A stretch of DNA of 64,000 nt from Kitasatospora albolonga (GTDB lineage Bacteria; Actinomycetota; Actinomycetes; Streptomycetales; Streptomycetaceae), in the NCBI GenBank assembly GCA_002082585.1, contig CP020563.1, positions 2,536,001 through 2,600,000 of the forward strand, in the 5' to 3' direction. Under the pieces are notes generated by a model. It was not told where the DNA came from. It saw only the letters and a list, made by a program, of their open reading frames with translations, and made no database searches. Every line of letters starts with the position of its first letter. The stretch's first letter is position 1. Shown here piece by piece: positions 58,678 through 64,000 of this stretch. The translations under genes were made by a program, and so were the position numbers.

Positions 58678-59415
58678 TCAGCCCAGCTCCTTGCGGCCGC
58701 CGCTCTCCCCCGGGCCCTCCAGCCGTCGGCGCTCGCGGACCGCCCGCTCGGCCTGCTCGATCTCCTCGGCCTCCTTCAGCCGACGGAGCTCCGCCTTGGT
58801 CCGCTTGCGCTCCACGCCGACGCCGCCCATCAGGGCGAAGCCGGTGATCCGTACGCGCGGGGCGTCCGGGGCGGGCTCGCCGTCCTCGTTCGAACCCTCG
58901 CCGAACCCGCCCATGATGCCGACACCCCGGACATCCACGTTCAGCTCCGGCGGGGCCGTCACATGGACGCCTCCCATGATCGCGAAGCAGCGGATGACGA
59001 TCTCCCCGTCCTCGAAGTTCGCCTCGCGCAGGTCGATCTCACCGCCGCCCCACATCGCGAACGCGGTGAACTTCCGGCCCACCGTCCAGCGGCCCTTCCG
59101 GTTGAAACCGCCCCAGAACGCGAACGCGCCCTTGGAGGTCGCGGTGCCGCCGATCCGCGCGGGCCAGCTCGCGGCGGACCCCCGCAGCGGGACGGGGGCG
59201 GCGGAGCCCACCGGGGCCACCGCCGTGCCGGGGGCCGGGAGGTCCTGGACGAGCGGCTCCAACTCCCCGTGTGTACGGGCCTTGTAGGCCGATTCGAGCC
59301 GCTGCTCGAACTCGTCCATATCCAGTCGGCCCTCGGCCACGGCTTCTCTCAGCGACTCGGCGATCCGCTCACGATCGGCATCGGAAGCGCGCATGTCCGG
59401 ACGTTCACTTGTCAT
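58678..59415 (-). CDS. DUF1707 and DUF2154-like protein
   Basis: This 245-residue protein begins with a DUF1707 (SHOCT-like) domain: MRASDADRERIAESLREAVAEGRLDM, DEFEQRLESAYKART. It ends with a beta-helical LiaF/DUF2154-like region with repeated GGVxV motifs (AMWGGGEIDLREANF, AIMGGVHVTAP, GIMGGFGEGS, ALMGGVGVE). In Bacillus and others LiaF-type proteins modulate cell-wall stress signalling. A charged C-terminal helix (KAELRRLKEAEEIEQAERAV) is added. The ATG at 59415 is the first reasonable. It is cytoplasmic, as no membrane segment is seen. Confidence 0.85.
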   Translation of the reverse strand: MTSERPDMRASDADRERIAESLREAVAEGRLDMDEFEQRLESAYKARTHGELEPLVQDLPAPGTAVAPVGSAAPVPLRGSAASWPARIGGTATSKGAFAFWGGFNRKGRWTVGRKFTAFAMWGGGEIDLREANFEDGEIVIRCFAIMGGVHVTAPPELNVDVRGVGIMGGFGEGSNEDGEPAPDAPRVRITGFALMGGVGVERKRTKAELRRLKEAEEIEQAERAVRERRRLEGPGESGGRKELG

Positions 59416-59521
59416 ACCGCGCAGCCTATTGAACAGATCCGCTCCCGGCACAGACCCGCAGGCCATGGACCTGCGGGCATCCCCCGGAAGGGCACCTCGC
59501 CGATCCGCCCGGAGGACACCC

Positions 59522-60610
59522 TCACGGCGCCGCCTCGTACATCTTCGCGATCACGGCCTCGATGTCCGGCTCCCGCACCGACAGGTCCAGCAGCGGGTAC
59601 TCCGCCGCGATCCGCGCCACCAGCGGGGCGGCCGACATGGAGGCGGGGAAGGCCAGCCACTGGCGTACGCCCTCCACCCTGACCGCCCGCAGAACCGGAC
59701 CGGACCCCGCCCCGGACCCAGACCCCGGAGCCGATCCCGCCCCCGACCCCGACCCCGGTCCCGGTCCGTCGGACGCCAGCTCGATCGGCGGGAGTTCACG
59801 CTCCAGGTCCACCACGAGCATCCGCTCGCTCTCCCCCACCGCATGGAGTCCGGCGACCGAACCGTCGTACATCAGACGGCCGTGGTCGATCACCATCACC
59901 CGGCGGCACAGCTGCTCGATATCGGTCAGGTCGTGGGTCGTCAGCAGGACCGTGGTCCCGCGATCCGCGTTCAACTCCTTGAGGAACTGGCGCACTTTGG
60001 CCTTCGAGACCACATCGAGCCCGATCGTCGGCTCGTCCAGGTAGAGCACCTCCGGATCGTGCAGCAGGGCCGCCGCGATGTCGCCGCGCATCCGCTGCCC
60101 CAGCGAGAGCTGCCGTACGGGGACGTCCAACAGTTCGCCCAGGTCCAGGAGTTCGACGCAGCGGTCCAGGTTCTCCCGGTAGCGGCGGTCCGGGACGCGG
60201 TACATGCGGTGCATCAGCCGGTACGAGTCGCGCAGCGGCAAGTCCCACCAGAGGGTGGTCCGTTGGCCGAAGACCACACCGATGCGATGGGCCAGGCGGG
60301 TACGTTCCCGGGAGGGGTCGATGCCCGCCACGCGCAGCCGGCCGCCGCTGGGGGTGAGGATGCCCGTCAGCATCTTGATCGTGGTCGACTTGCCTGCGCC
60401 GTTCGGGCCGATGTAGCCGACCATCTCGCCGCGCGCGACCTGGAAGCTGATGCCGTCCACGGCCCGGACCTCACGCCGCTCCCGGCGCAGCGGACCGGTC
60501 CTGCGGCGGACCTGGAAGACCTTCTCGACGCCGTCGAGGGTGATGAAACCCTCGCCGCCCGCGCCCGTACCGCCCACGCTCGCCGTGACCTGTCGTGCGA
60601 ACCCGTCCAC
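59522..60610 (-). CDS. ABC transporter ATP-binding protein
   Basis: This 362-residue ATPase has Walker A GPNGAGKSTT, Q-loop FGQRTTLWW, ABC signature QLSLGQRMRGDIAAALLHDP, Walker B EVLYLDEPTIGLD and H-loop LLTTHD. It carries an added C-terminal domain after a Pro/Ser/Gly/Ala-rich repeated linker (GPGPGSGSGAGSAPG), as in multidrug or polysaccharide ABC-2 exporters. The GTG at 60610 is chosen because GGGAG lies 9 nt upstream; the TTG at 60619 is too close to it. It is followed by two permease genes upstream on the strand, so it is the last gene of a three-gene operon. Substrate unknown. Confidence 0.9.
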   Translation of the reverse strand: MDGFARQVTASVGGTGAGGEGFITLDGVEKVFQVRRRTGPLRRERREVRAVDGISFQVARGEMVGYIGPNGAGKSTTIKMLTGILTPSGGRLRVAGIDPSRERTRLAHRIGVVFGQRTTLWWDLPLRDSYRLMHRMYRVPDRRYRENLDRCVELLDLGELLDVPVRQLSLGQRMRGDIAAALLHDPEVLYLDEPTIGLDVVSKAKVRQFLKELNADRGTTVLLTTHDLTDIEQLCRRVMVIDHGRLMYDGSVAGLHAVGESERMLVVDLERELPPIELASDGPGPGSGSGAGSAPGSGSGAGSGPVLRAVRVEGVRQWLAFPASMSAAPLVARIAAEYPLLDLSVREPDIEAVIAKMYEAAP

Positions 60611-60635
60611 CGTGCCCAACTCCCTTTCCCTACCC

Positions 60636-61511
60636 TCAGCTTCCCGTACTCCGGTACGCCCGCAGCCCCGCCCGCCACGCGAGCCCCGCCAGCGCCCAGC
60701 ACCCCGCCGCGACCGCCGGCGGCAGGAAGGCCACCCACTGCGGCAGGTCCAGCGGGTACTCCCGGCCCAGCACGTACAGCGCGGGCAGCCAGCTGACGAA
60801 GGCCAGCGGGACCACGAACGTCACCCCGCGCACCAGGTCCTTCGCGAAGATCGTCGGCGGGTACTGGAGCAGCGTCGTCCCGCCGTACGTGAAGGAGCTC
60901 TGCACCTCCGAGGCGTCCTGGGCGACGAACTGGAACGCCGCCCCGCCCACGAAGACCGCCCCGAAGACCGCCGCGCCGGTCACCACCATCAGGGGCAGCA
61001 TCACCACCTTCAGCGGCGTCCACGCGATGTCCAGGGTGAGCAGCGCGTAGCCGAGGACCGCCAGCCCCTGGATGATCCGCCCCGCCCGGCGCAGCGCGAA
61101 CCGGTCCGCCGCCACCTGCGCCAGCACCGGCACCGGCCGCACCAGCAGGGTGTCCAGCGTTCCGTCGCGCACCCGTCGGCCCAGCCGGTCCACCGACCCG
61201 AGCAGCAGATCGGTGAGCCCGAACGCGGTCGCCGAGACCCCGTACAGCAGGGCGATCTCCGGGAGCGTGTAGCCGCCGAGCGCGTCGACGTGCGTGAACA
61301 TCAGCAGGATCGCGACGAAGTCGAAGGCCGTCGCGGCGAGGTTCCCGAGCGTCGTCATGACGAACGAGGCACGGTACGTCATCGTCGAGCGCACCCACAT
61401 CGCCACGATCAGCCCGTACGCGCGCACGCCCTCCAGCAGCCGGGGCCGCTCCTCGAACGCGAAGCCCTCCGGCTCCGGGCCCGGGACCCGGTCCGGCCCC
61501 GTAGCGGTCAT
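60636..61511 (-). CDS. ABC-2 type transporter permease (ABC transport subunit)
   Basis: This 291-residue integral membrane protein has six or so helices (YGLIVAMWVRSTMTYRASFVM, AAAFDFVAILLMFTH region, PTIFAKDLVRGVTFVVP). It belongs to the ABC-2/DUF990 type membrane subunits. It starts 4 nt after the stop of the upstream permease gene and 25 nt before the ATPase gene. The three genes encode one exporter complex with two different membrane subunits. Confidence 0.88.
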   Translation of the reverse strand: MTATGPDRVPGPEPEGFAFEERPRLLEGVRAYGLIVAMWVRSTMTYRASFVMTTLGNLAATAFDFVAILLMFTHVDALGGYTLPEIALLYGVSATAFGLTDLLLGSVDRLGRRVRDGTLDTLLVRPVPVLAQVAADRFALRRAGRIIQGLAVLGYALLTLDIAWTPLKVVMLPLMVVTGAAVFGAVFVGGAAFQFVAQDASEVQSSFTYGGTTLLQYPPTIFAKDLVRGVTFVVPLAFVSWLPALYVLGREYPLDLPQWVAFLPPAVAAGCWALAGLAWRAGLRAYRSTGS

Positions 61512-61515
61512 GTGC

Positions 61516-62316
61516 TCAGCCACCCTGCACCACCACCCTTCTCGTCGCGACCCGCTGGAGCAGCCGCCCCGCCAGCAGCAGCGCCACCGCCCAGCCGCCC
61601 TGGAACGCGTACACCTCCACCAGCCCCCACCCCGTGTGCTTGCCGAGGAGCACATCGGCCGGGACCTGGAGCAGCGAGGACCACGGCAGCATCCGGGCCA
61701 CCTCGCCGAGCAGCCCCGGGAAGAGGTTCAGCGGCAGCAGCATCCCGGAGAAGAACATCCCCATCAGCCAGGCGACCTGCATCGCGCCCGCCCCGTCCAG
61801 CAGCCAGAACGCCGACAGCGCGACCAGGTAGCGCACGGCGAAGCTGACGACGAGGCCCAGCAGGACGGAGACGAGGAACGCGAGCCAGGTCCACAGTGAG
61901 CCGGGGAGCGCGAGATCGAAGGCGAGCGCCCCCAGGAACATCGGTGCGACCCCCCGGCCCAGCAGATGGAACACCGCCCGGCCCAGGTCCCCCGCCAGCC
62001 ACCAGAGCTGGAGGTCGGCGGGGCGGTACAGGTCGACGGCGATGTCCCCCGTACGGATGCGCTCCATCAGCTCGTCCTCGAAGCCGCCGCCCATCATGGC
62101 GCAGGCCATCAGCAGGGCCTGCCCGAGCCAGACGTACGTCAGCGCCTGGGAGGTGTCGTACCCGCCGAGCTGCGGGCGTTCGGCCCACAGGGCGGTGTAG
62201 GTGTACGCCAGGATGAACCCGAAGACGGTGTTGGTGAACACCCCCGCGGCCGTCGCCGTCCGGTAGGTGGCGTAGCGCCGGAAACTGCCCGCCGCCACCA
62301 CTGCGTACAGCCGCAT
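61516..62316 (-). CDS. ABC-2 type transporter permease
   Basis: This 266-residue protein has about six membrane helices (VFTNTVFGFILAYTYTALWA, LGQALLMACAMMGGGF, LVSVLLGLVVSFAVRYLVALS). It is homologous in layout to the next permease and is the first gene of the ABC operon; its end and the next start are 4 nt apart. The pattern of two ABC-2 membrane proteins plus one ATPase fits the family that exports antibiotics or viologen-type compounds. Confidence 0.88.
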   Translation of the reverse strand: MRLYAVVAAGSFRRYATYRTATAAGVFTNTVFGFILAYTYTALWAERPQLGGYDTSQALTYVWLGQALLMACAMMGGGFEDELMERIRTGDIAVDLYRPADLQLWWLAGDLGRAVFHLLGRGVAPMFLGALAFDLALPGSLWTWLAFLVSVLLGLVVSFAVRYLVALSAFWLLDGAGAMQVAWLMGMFFSGMLLPLNLFPGLLGEVARMLPWSSLLQVPADVLLGKHTGWGLVEVYAFQGGWAVALLLAGRLLQRVATRRVVVQGG

Positions 62317-62391
62317 GCCGTGCCCTCCCCCGCTCTCGACACCAAAGCGACCGACGCTAGTACAGCGGCGAGAACGGCCGCGACCGCTTTT

Positions 62392-62435
62392 CCGGAAGCG
62401 GCGAAAGGGGGGAGCCGGAAGCGGCGAAGGGGGAG
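62392..62435. repeat. Direct repeat of CCGGAAGCGGCGAA units
   Basis: Two tandem copies of a unit starting CCGGAAGCGGCGAA and ending in a G-run lie in the gap between the divergent permease and penicillin-binding-protein genes. They are near the expected promoters and may be regulatory. Confidence 0.45.
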
Positions 62436-62537
62436 CGCGGAGACGGAGAACGGGGGAGATCGGAGGATGATACGAGGGTTTCCTGGCGAAACGGGCACTA
62501 TGGGAGAACTGACCGCACCCGAGGAGCCCCCACCGAC

Positions 62538-64000
62538 ATGAGCGACGCGCCACAGAACTGGGCCCCCCGGGACCCCTCAGTCTCCGGAAGCTCAGGAGGC
62601 CCGGGGAGCCCGGGAGGCCCGGGAAAGAAGAAGGGGCGCACGAAACGCCCCCGGAGGACCGGTTGGCGCCGCCTCTTCCCGACCTGGCGGATGGTCCTCG
62701 GCACCGTCCTGGTGGTCGGGCTCCTGCTCACCGGCGGGTTCTTCGCCGGGTACCAGCTCGTCGGCATCCCGGCCGCCAACGCCGGTGCCGACGCCCAGTC
62801 GAACGTCTACTTCTACAAGGACGGCACCGTCCTGGCCCGCGACGGCGAGGTGAACCGGGAGAAGGTCAGGCTCTCCCAGGTGCCCGACACCGTCCAGCAG
62901 GCCGTACTCGCCGCCGAGGACCGCGACTTCTACACCCAGCCCGCCGTCGACGTACGGGCCATGTTCCGGGCCGGGTGGAACACGGTGACCGGCAAGGGCA
63001 AGCAGGGCGGCTCCACGATCACCCAGCAGTACGTCAAGAACTACTACCTCGGCCAGGAGCGGACCGTCGTCCGCAAGGCCAAGGAGTTCTTCATCGCGAT
63101 CAAGCTCAACCGCGAGCAGAGCAAGGACCAGATCTTCGAGGGCTACCTCAACACCAGCTACTTCGGGCGCAACGCCTACGGCATCCAGGCCGCCGCCCAG
63201 GCGTACTACGGCAAGAACGTCGAGGACCTCACCACCGCCGAGGGCGCGTACCTCGCCTCCCTCCTCAACGCCCCCAGCGCGTACGACGTCGTCGCCCGCC
63301 CCGGCAACAAGGCGGCCGCCCTCAGCCGCTGGAACTACGTTCTGGACGGCATGGTCAAGGAGGGCTGGCTCGACTCCGGCGAACGGTCCACGACCGAGTT
63401 CCCCGTCCCCGGCGAGGCCAAGCCGCCCAACGGACTCTCCGGCCAGCGCGGCTATCTGGTGGAGGCCGTCGAGGAGTACCTCACCGACAACGGGATCATC
63501 GACGCGGCGACCCTCGCCACCGGCGGCCACCGCATCACCACCACCCTCGACAAGAAGAAGCAGGACGCCCTGGTCGAAGCCGTGGAGCAGAACGTCATGA
63601 AGAAGCGGAGCGAGGACCGCGAGGCCGACCGGAACGTCCGCGTCGGCGGCGCCTCCATCGTCCCGGGCACCGGCGAGGTCGTCGCGATGTACGGCGGCAT
63701 CGACTACACCCGGCAGTACGTCAACAACGCCACCCGCCGCGACTACCAGGTCGGCTCCACCTTCAAGCCGTTCGTCTTCGCCTCCGCCGTCGCCAACGGC
63801 TCCGCCACCCAGGACGGCCGGCGCATCACCCCGGAGACGTACTACGACGGCACCAACAAGCGGACCGTCCAGAGCTCCCAGGGCTCCACCGGTTACGAGC
63901 CCGCCAACGAGGACGACGTCGACTACGGGCAGATCACCGTCCGCACCGCCACCGACAAGTCCGTCAACTCCGTCTACGCCCAGATGGCCCAGGACGTCGG
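62538..64000 (+). CDS. Class A penicillin-binding protein, partial
   Basis: This gene runs off the right edge (487 codons present). A short cytoplasmic Gly/Pro/Ser/Lys-rich tail (GGPGSPGGPGKKKGR) precedes one membrane anchor (residues ~52-73). The glycosyltransferase domain has LAAEDRDFY with the catalytic Glu, GKQGGSTITQQYVKNYYLG, and later EGAYLASLLNAPSAYD. The transpeptidase domain begins near residue 330; its active-site SxxK is STFKP in YQVGSTFKPFVFA, and the SVN motif comes near the window edge (TDKSVNSVYA). It polymerises lipid II and cross-links peptidoglycan. The ATG at 62538 has GAGGAG 11 nt upstream. The C-terminal KTG region and any extension lie outside. Confidence 0.93.
   Translation, partial: MSDAPQNWAPRDPSVSGSSGGPGSPGGPGKKKGRTKRPRRTGWRRLFPTWRMVLGTVLVVGLLLTGGFFAGYQLVGIPAANAGADAQSNVYFYKDGTVLARDGEVNREKVRLSQVPDTVQQAVLAAEDRDFYTQPAVDVRAMFRAGWNTVTGKGKQGGSTITQQYVKNYYLGQERTVVRKAKEFFIAIKLNREQSKDQIFEGYLNTSYFGRNAYGIQAAAQAYYGKNVEDLTTAEGAYLASLLNAPSAYDVVARPGNKAAALSRWNYVLDGMVKEGWLDSGERSTTEFPVPGEAKPPNGLSGQRGYLVEAVEEYLTDNGIIDAATLATGGHRITTTLDKKKQDALVEAVEQNVMKKRSEDREADRNVRVGGASIVPGTGEVVAMYGGIDYTRQYVNNATRRDYQVGSTFKPFVFASAVANGSATQDGRRITPETYYDGTNKRTVQSSQGSTGYEPANEDDVDYGQITVRTATDKSVNSVYAQMAQDV

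Overview
This window is chromosomal DNA from an actinomycete, almost certainly Streptomyces. It is very GC-rich with strong third-position GC, uses many GTG and TTG starts, and carries class E and class F sortases, a LAxTG surface protein, Tat and Sec exported proteins, DUF6412/YidC and many TetR/GntR/ROK/ArsR regulators. I recognise about 54 genes, two of them cut by the window edges. I see no rRNA, tRNA, CRISPR array, integrase or transposase.

Layout. 1-2.3 kb: a partial GH6 cellulase-like lipoprotein, then a class F sortase and a small exported protein. 2.4-8 kb: a phosphonate/phosphate-ester region with a HAD-IIA phosphatase, a Tat-exported phosphodiesterase, a phosphonatase-like HAD hydrolase, an FAD oxidoreductase and a GntR/HutC regulator. 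Two nearly identical 20-bp boxes stand upstream of the two main transcripts, and a short remnant of what looks like a lost transporter solute-binding gene lies between them. 8-13.4 kb: a LAxTG surface protein, a TetR gene coupled to two bacterial PH-domain membrane proteins, and a TetR/small membrane protein pair. 13.5-17.3 kb: a ROK regulator (frameshifted), a Gfo/Idh/MocA oxidoreductase, a UPF0303 protein and an FAH-family hydrolase. 17.4-21 kb: YidC, DUF6412, the class E sortase that probably anchors the LAxTG protein, and a SEC-C protein.

21-26.8 kb is an accessory island of visibly lower GC: a PLD nuclease/SF2 helicase/DUF3427 protein (candidate defence gene), a TPR regulator with two TTA codons, and two small genes, one with a Cys/Gly-rich tail. 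26.9-36.5 kb holds a membrane glycosyltransferase, a UDP-GlcNAc 2-epimerase, an orphan OmpR-type regulator, an endonuclease/phosphatase-fold protein, several unknown proteins and an ArsR/MFS pair. 36.6-46.9 kb is a polymorphic-toxin-like locus: a 2.1-kilo-residue RHS protein whose stop codon overlaps the start of a small membrane protein (candidate immunity), divergent from a secreted DNRLRE/FG-GAP protein.

46.9-52.8 kb is the most intriguing stretch: five co-directional genes for a clavaminate-synthase-like Fe(II)/2-oxoglutarate oxygenase, a TauE-type permease, an FMN alpha-hydroxy-acid oxidase, a PLP aminotransferase and a BenE-family transporter. They look like a compact, uncharacterised amino-acid/hydroxy-acid/keto-acid pathway with its own import and export. 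53.3-64 kb returns to ordinary genes: aldo/keto reductase, alpha/beta hydrolase, DUF445 protein, SGNH hydrolase, DUF1707 protein, a three-gene ABC exporter and the start of a class A penicillin-binding protein.
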